Assembly: GCA_026225295.1 (NCBI GenBank)
Contig: JAMFSN010000112.1
Coordinates: forward strand, 1-37,082
DNA length: 37,082 nt
Direction: 5' to 3'
DNA from: Frankia alni
Lineage (GTDB): Bacteria > Actinomycetota > Actinomycetes > Frankiales > Frankiaceae
In this document: piece by piece, positions 7,878-18,044 of the stretch
How positions within the stretch are numbered: the stretch's first letter is position 1
Layout: every line of letters begins with the position of its first letter
Translations under genes and position numbers: made by a program
Notes under the pieces: model-generated
The model's input: only the letters and a program-made list of their open reading frames with translations
Told to the model about the DNA's origin: nothing
Databases searched by the model: none

Positions 7878-9431
7878 GTGGAGCGCCACCCGACGCCGGT
7901 CAACCGGGAGGCGCCCACCCCGGCCGGCGGCGACGGGGCCCCCGCCGCCGAACCACCCGGGCTGGCCGACCTGTTGCGGGTCCAGGGTCTCCCGGTGCCA
8001 GCCGAGCCACCGGCCACCACCGGTGCGCCCGGAGCCGTCGATCGAATCGCGGACTGGGCCCGGTCGGGGCTGATGTGGCTGACCGGACGACCGGACGGCC
8101 CGCCGCTCGCGCCGACCGGTCCGGTCCTGGCCCGGGCCCGGGCCAGCGTCGGGGTCCTCAACGCGTTCGGCCCGTGGCCGGGCGAGCCGGCGGCCGGGCG
8201 GCCGTTGCTCGAAAGCCTCCCGGTCGAACTGGCCCTCGGCGGCCGGGCCGCATTGCTCGGCCTCACCCGGCACGGAGCGGTCTCCGCCAACGGAACCGCG
8301 CGGCTGACCCGGTGCACCGACGGCTGGGTCGCGCTCAACCTGGCCCGGCCGGACGACGCCGACCTGGTCGGGGCGCTGCTGGAACGCGATCTGGGTCGGC
8401 CGGACGCCGACCGGCCGACGGCCGGCGCGGCGATCGAGGCGGCCTGGGCCGCCTTCGCGAGCGCGGCCCCCGGCCGACGGTCGGCGGACCTGGTCGACCG
8501 GGCCCGCCTGCTCGGGCTGCCGGCCGCCGCCGTCCCGCCCCGGCCGGCCGGGGCGGCTGTTCCGGGCCCGCCTGGTCGGGGTCAGCTGTGCGTCACGGTC
8601 CGCCCGCTCGGGCGACCCCGTCCGGGTCGACCGCTCCCCCGACCGTTCGTGCTCGACCTGTCGGCCCTGTGGGCCGGCCCGTTGTGCGCGCGGCTGCTGG
8701 GGGACGCCGGCCTGCGGGTCGTCAAGCTCGAAAGCGTCGGCCGGCCGGACGGAGCCCGGGCCGGTGACCAGACCTTCTACACCTGGCTGCACGCCGGACA
8801 GGCGAGCGTGGCGGTCGATTTCACGTCCCGGGCCGGACGGTCGGCGCTCGCCGCGCTGGTCGCCCGGGCCGACGTCGTGATCGAGTCGACCCGGCCCCGG
8901 GCGTTGGCCCAGCTCGGGATCGACGCGCCGACCGTCGTCGCGGCCCGCCCCGGCGTCACCTGGGTCAGCATCACCGGGTACGGCCGGGACAGCGGCGACG
9001 GTCCCGGCGCCGTGGCGTTCGGGGACGACGCCGCGGTGGCCGGCGGGCTGGTGGCCTGGGCTGGTCCGGCCACCGGCCGACCCGGTGCCGCCGGCGGCCG
9101 GCCCGTGTTCTGCGGGGACGCCATCGCCGATCCCCTCACCGGGCTCTACGCGGCGGCGGCCGCCCGGGCGTCGGTGGCGGCCGGCGGCGGCCACCTGCTC
9201 GAGGTCTCCATGGCCGCGGTCGCCGCCCACGCGAACGCCTCCGGCCCGGTCGGACCGGCCCCGGAGCCGGCGGCGCGGCCGGGCGCGGACGGCCGGTGGT
9301 GGGTGGCGGTCGGCACCGAACGGGTCGCGGTCGCCCCGCCCCGCCCGCCGTCCCCGGCCGGGTGGGGAACCGCCGCGCCGCTCGGCGCCGACACCCGCGC
9401 GGTGCTGGCCGAGATCGGCGCTCCGGGATGA
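7878..9431 (+). CDS. CaiB/BaiF (family III) CoA-transferase with permuted domain order
   Basis: 517 residues, GTG start. The canonical family III N-terminal motif, FVLDLSALWAGPLCARLLGDAG then VVKLES, appears only at ~residue 256. It is followed by the usual ADVVIESTRPRAL and VSITGYG segments and a GDAIADPLTGLYAA segment that carries the likely catalytic Asp. The first ~240 residues (DGWVALNLARPDDADLVGALL, then RSADLVDRARLLGLPAAAVPP) resemble the C-terminal part of ordinary family members, so the chain appears circularly permuted. It transfers CoA between organic acids by family knowledge; the acids are unknown. Its stop overlaps the next ATG by four bases, coupling it to the YtcJ-like amidohydrolase, and it is divergent from the crotonase. 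Confidence 0.82.
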   Translation: MERHPTPVNREAPTPAGGDGAPAAEPPGLADLLRVQGLPVPAEPPATTGAPGAVDRIADWARSGLMWLTGRPDGPPLAPTGPVLARARASVGVLNAFGPWPGEPAAGRPLLESLPVELALGGRAALLGLTRHGAVSANGTARLTRCTDGWVALNLARPDDADLVGALLERDLGRPDADRPTAGAAIEAAWAAFASAAPGRRSADLVDRARLLGLPAAAVPPRPAGAAVPGPPGRGQLCVTVRPLGRPRPGRPLPRPFVLDLSALWAGPLCARLLGDAGLRVVKLESVGRPDGARAGDQTFYTWLHAGQASVAVDFTSRAGRSALAALVARADVVIESTRPRALAQLGIDAPTVVAARPGVTWVSITGYGRDSGDGPGAVAFGDDAAVAGGLVAWAGPATGRPGAAGGRPVFCGDAIADPLTGLYAAAAARASVAAGGGHLLEVSMAAVAAHANASGPVGPAPEPAARPGADGRWWVAVGTERVAVAPPRPPSPAGWGTAAPLGADTRAVLAEIGAPG

Positions 9432-10960
9432 CCGTTCCCCCGACCGCGCCTGGACCGCCGCTGCTGGTCCGGCGGGCGGAACTCGACCACCACCGGGCCG
9501 GGCCGGCGCACGCCGGGGAACTCTCGGACGTGCGGACCGTGGGCGGGGTCGTCACCGAGATCTCGCCGGACCGGCTGCGTCCCGGTCCGGGTGAGATCGT
9601 GATCGACGCGGCCGGGGGCGCGCTCCTGCCGGGGCTGCACGACCACCACATCCACCTGCTGTCCCTGGCCGCCGAGGCGGCCTCGGTACCGGTCGGACCG
9701 CCCGCCGTCCACGATCGGGCCGGACTCGCCGAGGCGCTGCGGCGGGCCCCGGAGAGCGTCGGCGGCTGGGTGCGGGCCACCGGGTATCACCCGGCGGTGG
9801 CCGGCGAACTCGACCGGTACGCCCTCGACGCGCTCGTCCCCGACCGGCCGGTGCGCCTGCAGTACCGGACCGGTTCGCTGTGGGTCCTGAACTCCCGGGC
9901 GCTGGACCGGGCCGGGGTCCACGGCGGGCCCCGGCCCGACCAACCGGGGATCGAACGGGACGCGGCCGGGCACCCGACCGGCCGGCTGTGGCGGATGGAC
10001 GACTGGCTGGGCACGGTGGTGCCGCCGGTCGGGGTGGAGCTGGCCGCGGTGGGGCGGACCGCGGCCGCCGCCGGCCTCACCGGCTTCACCGACGCCACGC
10101 CGGGCCGGTCCCCGGCCGGGACCGCGACGCTGACCGCGGCCACGGCGACCGGCGCCCTACCGCAGCGACTGACTCTCCTGCGGCCCGAAGGTGGGGACGA
10201 CTCCCGGCGGCCGCCGCCGACGGACCGGGTCGGGTGGGGCCCGGTCAAGATCATGCTGGATGACACCGCGCTGCCGACCCCGGCCGGGCTCGCCGCCCGG
10301 ATCCGCGCCGCCCACCGCGCCGGGCACCCGGTCGCGGTGCACTGCGTGACCCGGATCCAGCTGGTGGTCACGCTGGCCGCCCTGACCGACGCGGGACCCG
10401 TTCGCGACCCCGCCGGCCCAGGGTCGGGGCGGCCCGCTCACCATGCCGGCCCGGACCGCATCGAGCACGGCGCGGTCGTGCCGCCCGAGCTGTATCCGGC
10501 TCTGCGCGACCTCGGGCTCGTCGTGGTCACCCAGCCGAATTTCATCGCCGAGCGGGGCGACCGGTATCTGGCCGACGTCCACGACGAGGACCCGGCGGCG
10601 CTCTACCCGGCGGCGGCGCTGCTGGACGCGGGCATCGGCCTGGCCGGCGGGACCGACGCCCCGTTCGGCCGTCCCGACCCGTGGGCGGCGGTCGCCGCGG
10701 CCGTCGAGCGGCGGACGGCCGGCGGGCGGGTGCTCGGTCCGGCCGAGCGACTGGCCGCCGACCAGGCCCTGGACCTGTTCCTCGGGGCCGCCGACGCACC
10801 CCACCGGCCCCGCCGGATCCGGGTCGGCGCGCCCGGCGACCTCTGCCTGCTGCGGGTGCCCCGGGCGGTCGCGCTCCGCGCGCCGTCCGCCGACCAGGTC
10901 GCGGCCACGGTCATCAACGGCCGGATTGTCCACGCCGCCGACGAGAACGAGCCCGGTTGA
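9428..10960 (+). CDS. YtcJ-like amidohydrolase (amidohydrolase family 3)
   Basis: 510 residues from the ATG at 9428, chosen because it overlaps the CoA-transferase stop (ATGA) and starts where the family does. Family landmarks are visible: GLHDHHIHLLSLA (HxH metal ligands), VRATGYHP, an aromatic-rich DRPVRLQYRTGSLWVLNSRAL region, VAVHCVT, DRIEHGAVV (second His) and GLAGGTDAPFG (catalytic Asp). The protein lacks a signal peptide, so it is cytoplasmic. It is probably a hydrolase of an amide or cyclic ring. Translational coupling to a CoA-transferase suggests that hydrolysis releases an acid that is then activated; this is inference. Confidence 0.83.
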   Translation: MTVPPTAPGPPLLVRRAELDHHRAGPAHAGELSDVRTVGGVVTEISPDRLRPGPGEIVIDAAGGALLPGLHDHHIHLLSLAAEAASVPVGPPAVHDRAGLAEALRRAPESVGGWVRATGYHPAVAGELDRYALDALVPDRPVRLQYRTGSLWVLNSRALDRAGVHGGPRPDQPGIERDAAGHPTGRLWRMDDWLGTVVPPVGVELAAVGRTAAAAGLTGFTDATPGRSPAGTATLTAATATGALPQRLTLLRPEGGDDSRRPPPTDRVGWGPVKIMLDDTALPTPAGLAARIRAAHRAGHPVAVHCVTRIQLVVTLAALTDAGPVRDPAGPGSGRPAHHAGPDRIEHGAVVPPELYPALRDLGLVVVTQPNFIAERGDRYLADVHDEDPAALYPAAALLDAGIGLAGGTDAPFGRPDPWAAVAAAVERRTAGGRVLGPAERLAADQALDLFLGAADAPHRPRRIRVGAPGDLCLLRVPRAVALRAPSADQVAATVINGRIVHAADENEPG

Positions 10961-10985
10961 CCGGGTCCGGCCGGGTCGGCGCTGG

Positions 10986-12689
10986 TCAGCCGCAGATGGC
11001 GCCCTGGGCGGCCGACCCGACCAGCTTGGCGAACTTGCCGAGCACCCCGTAGTCGAACTTGGGCGGCAGCGGCTTCCAGGCCGCGAGGCGGCGCTCCAGC
11101 TCGGCCGGCCCGACGACCAGGTCGAGGGTCCGGGCGGCCATGTCGAGCCGGATCAGGTCCCCCTCCTCGACCAGCGCGATCGGTCCCCCGACGGCCGCCT
11201 CCGGGGCCACGTGGCCGATACACAGGCCGGTGGTGCCCCCGGAGAACCGGCCGTCGGTGAGCAGCAGGACGTCCTTACCGAGGCCGGCGCCCTTGATCGC
11301 GCCCGTGACAGCGAGCATCTCCCGCATCCCGGGACCACCCTTGGGGCCTTCGTAGCGGATGACCACGACGTCGCGCGGCTTCAGGGTGCCGGCCGCGATC
11401 GCCTCCATGGCCTCCTGCTCACGGTTGAACACGCGGGCCGGGCCTTCCCAGGTGTCGGCGTCGAACCCGGCGCTCTTGACGACCGATCCCTCGAGGGCCA
11501 GCGAGCCGTGCAGGATGACCAGGCCACCGGTCTTGTGGATCGGGTCGGCCATCGCGTGGATGACCTTGCCGTCCGGGTCGGGCGGGCTGATCTCGCGCAG
11601 GTTCTCGGCCACCGTGCGGCCGGTCACGGTGAGCGCGTCACCGTGCAGGAGACCCGCGTCGAGCAGGGCCTTCATGACCACCGGGACGCCGCCGATCTCG
11701 TCGACGTCGGTCATCACGTACTGCCCGAACGGCTTGACGTCGGCCAGGTGCGGCACCTTGTCGCCGATCCGGTTGAAGTCGGCCAGGGTCAGGTTGACCT
11801 TCGCCTCGTGGGCGATCGCGAGCAGGTGCAGGACCGCATTGGTCGACCCGCCCAGGGCCATGACCACGGTGATCGCGTTTTCGAACGCCTCCATGGTGAG
11901 GATCCGGCGGGCAGTGATCCCGGCGTCGACCAGCGCCACCGCCGCCTCGCCCGACCGTTCGGCGTAGACGTCGCGACGGGCGTCGGGGGCCGGCGGGGCC
12001 GCCGAGCCGGGCAGTGACAGCCCGAGGGCCTCGGCGGCGGCGGCCATCGTGTTCGCGGTGTACATGCCGCCGCAGGCGCCTTCGCCCGGGCAGACCGCCT
12101 TCTCGATCTCGGTGACGTCGTCGCGGGTGATCCGGCCGGCCAGGCAGGCCCCGACCGCCTCGAACGCATCGATGATGGTCACGACCCGGTCGCCGACCCG
12201 GCCCGGCAAGGTGGCTCCGGCGTACAGGAAGACCGCGGCGACGTCGAGACGGGCGGCGGCCATCATCATCCCGGGCAGCGACTTGTCGCAGCCGGCCAGC
12301 AGCACGCCCCCGTCGAGCTGCTCGGCGCGGAACACCGTCTCGACCGAGTCGGCGATCACCTCGCGCGAGACCAGCGAGTAGTGCATCCCGTCGTGGCCCA
12401 TCGAGATGCCGTCGGACACCGAAATGGTGCCGAACTCCAGCGGGTAGCCGTCGGCCGCGTGCACCCCGACCTTGGCCCGCTTGGCCAGCCGGTCGAGCGA
12501 GAGGTTGCACGGGGTGATCTCGTTCCAGGATGACGCGACGCCGATCTGCGGCTTGCGCCAGTCATCGTCGCCCATACCGACCGCGCGCAGCATCCCCCGC
12601 GCGGCGGCCCGTTCGACCCCGTCGGTGACGATGGTGCTGTGCGGCTTACGGTGCTGCCTCGGCCCGGAATCCTCTACGCCCGTCACCAT
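10986..12689 (-). CDS. ilvD: Dihydroxy-acid dehydratase IlvD
   Basis: 567 residues, typical IlvD length. It dehydrates 2,3-dihydroxy-3-methylbutanoate and its ethyl homologue to the 2-keto acids in valine/isoleucine synthesis. Iron-sulfur ligands are visible: Cys61 (ITPCN), Cys134 (AGCDKS) and Cys206 ([12 protein letters not shown]). Further landmarks are [41 protein letters not shown] and [13 protein letters not shown]. The ATG is at 12687-12689. The gene stands alone, convergent with the amidohydrolase across 25 bases and divergent from an ArsR remnant; no ilvBHC genes are adjacent. Confidence 0.97.
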   Translation of the reverse strand: MVTGVEDSGPRQHRKPHSTIVTDGVERAAARGMLRAVGMGDDDWRKPQIGVASSWNEITPCNLSLDRLAKRAKVGVHAADGYPLEFGTISVSDGISMGHDGMHYSLVSREVIADSVETVFRAEQLDGGVLLAGCDKSLPGMMMAAARLDVAAVFLYAGATLPGRVGDRVVTIIDAFEAVGACLAGRITRDDVTEIEKAVCPGEGACGGMYTANTMAAAAEALGLSLPGSAAPPAPDARRDVYAERSGEAAVALVDAGITARRILTMEAFENAITVVMALGGSTNAVLHLLAIAHEAKVNLTLADFNRIGDKVPHLADVKPFGQYVMTDVDEIGGVPVVMKALLDAGLLHGDALTVTGRTVAENLREISPPDPDGKVIHAMADPIHKTGGLVILHGSLALEGSVVKSAGFDADTWEGPARVFNREQEAMEAIAAGTLKPRDVVVIRYEGPKGGPGMREMLAVTGAIKGAGLGKDVLLLTDGRFSGGTTGLCIGHVAPEAAVGGPIALVEEGDLIRLDMAARTLDLVVGPAELERRLAAWKPLPPKFDYGVLGKFAKLVGSAAQGAICG

Positions 12690-12793
12690 CGAACCCTATG
12701 ACGTCGCGGGACCGGCCGGCGTCCGCCACACCCGCCCGGTGCGCGCTCGGCGGCTGGGCAGGTGATCTTCGGGTCACCGACCTCTCGCGCGCG

Positions 12794-12916
12794 GTGGATG
12801 ACGACCGGGTGTTCAAGGCGCTGGCCGACCCGACCCGTCGCCGCTTGTCGGACCGGTTGCTCGAGCGGGACGGCCGCCCGCTCGGCGAGCTGGAAGCCGA
12901 GGTCGAGATGACGCCG
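12794..12916 (+). pseudogene. ArsR-family regulator, truncated after the recognition-helix start
   Basis: From a GTG at 12794 (an upstream start at 12698 is also possible) the frame reads VDDDRVFKALADPTRRRLSDRLLERDG then LGELEAEVEMT. This is the hallmark first ~40 residues of ArsR regulators of the AHSA1-neighbour type. The similarity ends abruptly at ~12913, where a normal member would continue with the recognition helix and wing. From there the bases are the 3' end of the opposite-strand glycosidase gene. The frame stays open to 13180, but that part is an antisense shadow. I read it as a deletion/insertion junction leaving a non-functional remnant. Confidence 0.6.
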
Positions 12917-12917
12917 T

Positions 12918-15422
12918 CTACCAGCGCAGGGTGCCGCCGGCCCGGTCGCCCGCGATCGTTCCATGCGCGGTGCCAACGACCACCGGGCCGGCCGCCGTCA
13001 GGCGCCCGTGGCCGGCCTCATCGACGGCGAAGGTCGACGACGCGAACGACAGGCCCGGCGAGCACGGTCCGGCCGTGGCCAGCGATCCGTCCGGCCGCGG
13101 TTCGACGCCCAACAGACGCAGGTAGGCCAGCACCGGCTGGGCATGGCTGTGCAGGTTCGCGACCGGGAAGGCCTGCATAGCGATCGGCGTGCCCGGGATC
13201 GACCAGGTCCGGCCGGGCGTCGCGCTTTCCGGGCCGTTGTAGGCGTCCGGACCGGACAACGTGCCCTCCCAGATCCGTGGGAAGGCGCGGGTGTGCGACG
13301 CGAGGGTCATCCGCCGCCACTCGTCGCGGGCCAGGTCGCCGTCGACACTGGCCGCCGCCCAGACCAACGTCGCGTTGACCGCGAACCACACGTTGGCCTG
13401 CTCGCGGTCCCCGCCGTCCCCGCCACCCGCGCCACCCGGGCCGAAGCGGATCCGGGTGCCGAGCGGCGATCCGGGCCGGCCGAGGCGGTCGATGGTGGCG
13501 AGCAGCTGTTCGGCCTGCTCGGGCGGGGCCGCGCCGCACAACAGGGCCCAGGGCTGGACCTCCAGCCAGCAGTCGTCGTCGCCGACCGGCGGGACACCGG
13601 GCGCGTACGCGCGGCGGAACCACCGCCCGTTCCAGGATTCAGCGACCAACCCCCGCAGCTCGTCGGCCATCGCCCGCGCCTCCACCGCCGCGGTCGGCTC
13701 GCCGAGCCGCTCGCAGGCGCCCGCCCACACGCCCAGCACCCAGGAGGCCAGGGCCGAATTGAGTACCGAACCGCCCCGGGCGATCATCAGGGCGCGGTCC
13801 ACGCCGGACGCGACGACGGCCGCGTCGTTCCAGTCGGCGTTGCGCATCCGCACGTGGCCGCCCTCGCCCCGCCCGACCCCGGTCACCAGAAAGGCGAACT
13901 GCCGTCGCAGGTGCTCGCGCAGCGCCACCGGTTCGGCGCCGTGCTCCGGGTGGTACGCCACCGGCGCGTCGAACGCGGCGACGTCACCCGTCGCGGCCAG
14001 GTATTCGGACGCGAGCCACAAGGCGTAGAGATTCTGGTCCGACGGCGTGAACAGGCCCGTCCACGGACGCTTCGCGCCATCCAGCGCGTACGGCAGATCA
14101 CCGTCCGGGGTCGCCCAGCCGCAGGTGTTCCGCAGGACCGACAGCGCCAGGTCCGGTTCGCTGTAGACCAGCGGCAGGGCGTGCTGGAGCGGGTCGCGGG
14201 CCGCGCCGTTCATCCCCAGTTCGTAGGCGTAGGCCGAACCCTGGTCGAGGGTGTGACCACCGATCACCTCGTCCCGGCACGCTCCCCCGGTCAACAGCGC
14301 GACGTGCCACGGAATCTCCCGGGCCGCCTCGGGCAGCGCCACCGACCGGGCGACCGGGAGCCGGGCGGTCAGTGCGGCCCGGTCGGTCGCGAGTTCCGCC
14401 GCGGGACCGCCCGTCCGCTCCGGGAGCTGGTCGGCGACCGGGTCGAGTCCGAACCGGAACCACAGGTCCCGGGATCCGCCTGGTTCCAGCACGACGTCCG
14501 TCACCAGTTCGAGCAGCGGATGCGCGCCGCCGGGCACCGGGTCCGGCGACCAGTCGGGACGGGACCCGCCGGTCAGATCGGCCAGGACGACGGTGCGGGG
14601 GGCACCGAAGACCACCGCCGGCCGGTAGCCGGCTCCGGGTCCGTCCCCGCCGAACGCCGCCGCGGCCGCGCGGGCCGCCGCCCGGTCCGGTTCGGAACCC
14701 CCGGAATCCTCCGCGCCGCGCGGACCGGGTGGCCCGAGCAGTCCGGAGCCATCCGGATCGACCCGACGTTCCCGCGCGGTCAGCCGGGCCACGCCCGGCT
14801 CGACGCCGTAGGCGACCGCGGCCTCGGCGACCTGCCTCCGGCTCGACGCGCCCGTGGCCAGCTGGACGAACCGGGGCCGCAGCGCCCACCGTTCCCGGTG
14901 CCGGATCCGGACCGCCGCCGTCGACCCGTCCGAAACTCCCGAGGACTCCGTGCCCCCCGACCCGGCGGACCCGGCGGACTCCAGCCGGACGTGGATCAGC
15001 AGGCTGGCCGCTTCCCCTTCCGGGCAGTGCACGGTCCGCTCCAAGCGCACCCCGGCGTGGGTGAGCTCGACCGCGAACCAGGTCGGGCCGAACGTCCGCA
15101 CCGGCGGCGCGGCCCCGGTCGGCCAGTCCGCCGACCCGGTCCCCACGGCCGGGCCGCCGTCCACCGAGACGACCGATACCCCCGTCCCGACCGGATCGGG
15201 AGCGGTCAGCCACCGGTGACCGTCCGCGCCGTCCCAGACGGCCACGGTGCCGTCCGACGCGACCTGAACGGAGAGGCGACGGTTGCCGATCATGATCCAG
15301 TGCCGACGGGTCGGCGGACCCGTCACGGGATCCCACTCGGTCGCCGGATCGGTCCGGGGATCAGCGTGGTACTCGAACGTCGGCTGCCCGCCGCGTTCGC
15401 CCCACCGGCCGAAATCGCTCAC
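12918..15422 (-). CDS. GH94-like (alpha/alpha)6 glycoside phosphorylase/hydrolase
   Basis: About 834 residues from the GTG at 15422 (MSDFGRWGERGG), chosen over an upstream GTG at 15464 because of a GGAGTGGCGG ribosome-like stretch and the family-like N-terminus. The N-terminal half is beta-sandwich-like. The C-terminal half carries clan GH-L/Q landmarks: YELGMNGAARDPLQHALPLVY (the GSGFRDQLQD-like block of GH94), then RMRNADWNDAAV with the probable catalytic Asp, and ASWVLGVWAGACERLGE. A Gly/Ser-rich insertion in the N-terminal half and a GGAGGGDGG loop in the C-terminal half look like recent expansions. No signal peptide, so it probably acts on intracellular oligosaccharide; phosphorylase versus hydrolase cannot be told. 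The stop abuts the ArsR remnant. Confidence 0.75.
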   Translation of the reverse strand: MSDFGRWGERGGQPTFEYHADPRTDPATEWDPVTGPPTRRHWIMIGNRRLSVQVASDGTVAVWDGADGHRWLTAPDPVGTGVSVVSVDGGPAVGTGSADWPTGAAPPVRTFGPTWFAVELTHAGVRLERTVHCPEGEAASLLIHVRLESAGSAGSGGTESSGVSDGSTAAVRIRHRERWALRPRFVQLATGASSRRQVAEAAVAYGVEPGVARLTARERRVDPDGSGLLGPPGPRGAEDSGGSEPDRAAARAAAAAFGGDGPGAGYRPAVVFGAPRTVVLADLTGGSRPDWSPDPVPGGAHPLLELVTDVVLEPGGSRDLWFRFGLDPVADQLPERTGGPAAELATDRAALTARLPVARSVALPEAAREIPWHVALLTGGACRDEVIGGHTLDQGSAYAYELGMNGAARDPLQHALPLVYSEPDLALSVLRNTCGWATPDGDLPYALDGAKRPWTGLFTPSDQNLYALWLASEYLAATGDVAAFDAPVAYHPEHGAEPVALREHLRRQFAFLVTGVGRGEGGHVRMRNADWNDAAVVASGVDRALMIARGGSVLNSALASWVLGVWAGACERLGEPTAAVEARAMADELRGLVAESWNGRWFRRAYAPGVPPVGDDDCWLEVQPWALLCGAAPPEQAEQLLATIDRLGRPGSPLGTRIRFGPGGAGGGDGGDREQANVWFAVNATLVWAAASVDGDLARDEWRRMTLASHTRAFPRIWEGTLSGPDAYNGPESATPGRTWSIPGTPIAMQAFPVANLHSHAQPVLAYLRLLGVEPRPDGSLATAGPCSPGLSFASSTFAVDEAGHGRLTAAGPVVVGTAHGTIAGDRAGGTLRW

Positions 15423-15486
15423 CGAACCGTCACCGCCACTCCAATCCGCCGCCGCGCGGGCCACGGCCGGCTTCCCACGACACAGA

Positions 15487-15852
15487 TCAGTCGCAGGCCT
15501 TCTGCAACTTGGTACCAGCGTCGATGAGGGGAGCCATGTCCGGCTGGACCGTCGATCGGCTGCTGACGCTCGTGCCGATGCTGGCCAGGCTGTCCGCCGC
15601 CTCGTTGCCGGCGGACTTCACGGCCCCGCCGGCCGAGTTCGCGGCGGCGCGGATCTTCGCGGCGCCATCGGCGTACGTCTTCCCCATGGCCGTCGGGTTG
15701 GCGATCTGCCCGCCCGCGGTCTTGGAGATGCTCTGGATCTGATCCTTGATGGTCCGGCAGGCGGCCTTGTTGTCGGAGCCGCCGCCGCTACATCCGGAAA
15801 CCGTCAGGAGAACGACGAAACCGGCCGCGATCGACAGGGATTTCAAGCGCAT
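15487..15852 (-). CDS. Small secreted lipoprotein of unknown function
   Basis: 121 residues from the ATG at 15852, preceded by GGAAGGGA. A lipoprotein signal is clear: MRLKSLSIAAGFVVLLTVSGC with Cys21 as the lipidation site, followed by a Gly/Ser/Asp spacer. The mature part is Ala/Ser-rich, predicted helical, and has one Cys pair (in ACRTIKDQI and the terminal KACD) that could form a disulfide across the domain. It matches the pattern of small actinobacterial cell-surface lipoproteins of unknown role. It lies upstream of, and on the same strand as, the glycosidase, so they may share a transcript. Confidence 0.75.
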   Translation of the reverse strand: MRLKSLSIAAGFVVLLTVSGCSGGGSDNKAACRTIKDQIQSISKTAGGQIANPTAMGKTYADGAAKIRAAANSAGGAVKSAGNEAADSLASIGTSVSSRSTVQPDMAPLIDAGTKLQKACD

Positions 15853-16040
15853 GATGCGTCCCTTCCAGGGGGTAGAGGGTCGGCGGAGACGGCGCCCAAA
15901 CCGGGGCGAACCGCGCAACCGTGCCGTTTCGCCAGCGGATCTTAAGGCGCTGTTCAGACAGGGCCGGATCCACCCCCGTCAATGCGGCCGTCGCCGTGGG
16001 GCGGAGAATGCCGGGCGGCTCCGGGCGGGGGCTCCGGGTC

Positions 16041-17237
16041 TTATCCGACGATGGGATCCGGCACCGGACCGTCCGGCCCCACCCGACCGATGCCGTCGGA
16101 CGGGTCGATCCAGATGCCGGCCTGCATCACCCGGGCCGGTCGACCGGCCCGGTCGAGCACCACCAGGTCCGCGTCGAGTCCCGGCGCGATCGAACCCCGC
16201 CGGGCCGTCATTCCGAGCACGGTCGCCGCCCGGCGGGCGCACGCGGCCGCTATCGCGGTCGACCCGAATCCGCTGTCGGCCAGCAGCCGCCGCACCGCCT
16301 CGCCCATCGTCAGGGTGCTGCCGGCCAGGCCCCCCGACCCGATCAACCGGACCGCTCCGTCGCGGACCCGGACCGGCCGGGAACCCAGCCGGTACTCGCC
16401 GTCCGGGGCGCCGGCCGCCGACACCGCGTCGGTGACCAGCACCAGCCGGTCGGGACCGACGAGGTCCGCCACCGCCGGATGGGTGTGCACCCCGTCGTTG
16501 ATCAGTTCGCAGGCCACCCCGGCGTCAAGGGCCGCGCCGACCGGGCCCGGGTCGCGGTGGTGCAGGGGCCGCATCGCGTTGAACAGGTGGGTGACCAGGG
16601 TCGCGCCCCGGTCGAACGCCACCCGGGCCTGCTCGTAGGTCGCGTCGGTGTGACCCACGGCCACCACCACCCCGGCGGCGACCAGATAGTCGAGCAGCTC
16701 GAGCGCGCCCGGGAGTTCGGGGGCGATCGTCACCACCCGCACGTGACCCCGGCCGGCGGCCAACAGTCGGCGCAGCACGGACCGGTCGGGCGCCAGCAGG
16801 TACCGCGGATCGAGCGCGCCGCAGCGGCTCGCGGCCAGGAACGGGCCCTCCAGGTGGACCCCGACCAGGCCGGGGGCCCGCCCGGCCTCGATCACATCGG
16901 CGATCCGGCCGAGCTGCGCGCACAACTCGATCACCGGCGCGGCCACCAGTGAGGCCAGGCCGGCGGTCGTTCCGTGCGCCCGGTGGAAGGCGAACGCCCC
17001 GACGACGTCTTCCGCCGAACGGGTCACGTCGTACCCGCCCCCGCCGTGCAGATGCAGGTCGACGTAGCCGGGCAGCACCAGCGGCCCGCGGACCACCTCG
17101 GTGCCCACCAGGAGATCGGTCGGGGGCTCCCCGGTGCCCACCGCGGTGACGGTCGCGTTCACGACCTCCACCCAGCCGGGCGCTATCACCCCCGCCGCGG
17201 CCACGACCCGGGGGGAGACCACGAACGACCGCGTCAT
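16041..17237 (-). CDS. nagA: N-acetylglucosamine-6-phosphate deacetylase NagA
   Basis: 398 residues, standard NagA length. It converts GlcNAc-6-P to GlcN-6-P plus acetate in amino-sugar/cell-wall recycling, in the cytoplasm. Metal and catalytic residues are visible: DLHLHGGGG (His62, His64), HLEGPF (Glu130), VGHTDATYEQA (His196), THLFNAM (His217) and catalytic Asp270 in LVTDAVSAAG. Ends with the usual GSIAPGLDADLVVLD. No nagB or PTS gene is adjacent. It lies 64 bases downstream of the glutathione peroxidase gene on the same strand and may be co-transcribed with it, though no functional link is obvious. Confidence 0.95.
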   Translation of the reverse strand: MTRSFVVSPRVVAAAGVIAPGWVEVVNATVTAVGTGEPPTDLLVGTEVVRGPLVLPGYVDLHLHGGGGYDVTRSAEDVVGAFAFHRAHGTTAGLASLVAAPVIELCAQLGRIADVIEAGRAPGLVGVHLEGPFLAASRCGALDPRYLLAPDRSVLRRLLAAGRGHVRVVTIAPELPGALELLDYLVAAGVVVAVGHTDATYEQARVAFDRGATLVTHLFNAMRPLHHRDPGPVGAALDAGVACELINDGVHTHPAVADLVGPDRLVLVTDAVSAAGAPDGEYRLGSRPVRVRDGAVRLIGSGGLAGSTLTMGEAVRRLLADSGFGSTAIAAACARRAATVLGMTARRGSIAPGLDADLVVLDRAGRPARVMQAGIWIDPSDGIGRVGPDGPVPDPIVG

Positions 17238-17301
17238 CCGTCCCCCCGTCGCCCGACCGGCCGCGACAGCGACCGGGCCGCCCTTCGATCAGCCGGTCGG
17301 C

Positions 17302-17838
<537 letters not shown>

Positions 17839-17980
17839 ACGACCGTCCTACCGTGCCGACCGGGTGACGTCACCCCATGGGAACTCCCGGTCCGCGGCCG
17901 CCGGGCCGCGCGGGCCCGTTGGTCGGCCCCGGCGGCCGGTTCCGGTCCGCCCACCGCGACGCGGGACTTCGCCGATGAGT

Positions 17981-18002
17981 AAGGTGACCGGAACGTCACC
18001 TT
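17981..18002. promoter_or_regulatory. Inverted repeat upstream of the tandem GntR gene
   Basis: Perfect 8-base arms AAGGTGAC (17981-17988) and GTCACCTT (17995-18002) with a six-base centre, ending 42 bases before the ATG at 18045. The symmetry and position fit an operator, probably for autoregulation by the adjacent GntR-type protein. It is not followed by a T-rich run, and it lies between divergent genes, so a terminator is less likely. Confidence 0.45.
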
Positions 18003-18044
18003 TCGTGAAATGCTGTCGGCCAGCGGGTATGGGACCATTTGTCT

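Noticed and set aside
12917-13180. Continuation of the ArsR frame to 13180
   Set aside because: After ~12913 the translation is low-complexity and antisense to the glycosidase; it does not complete an ArsR fold.
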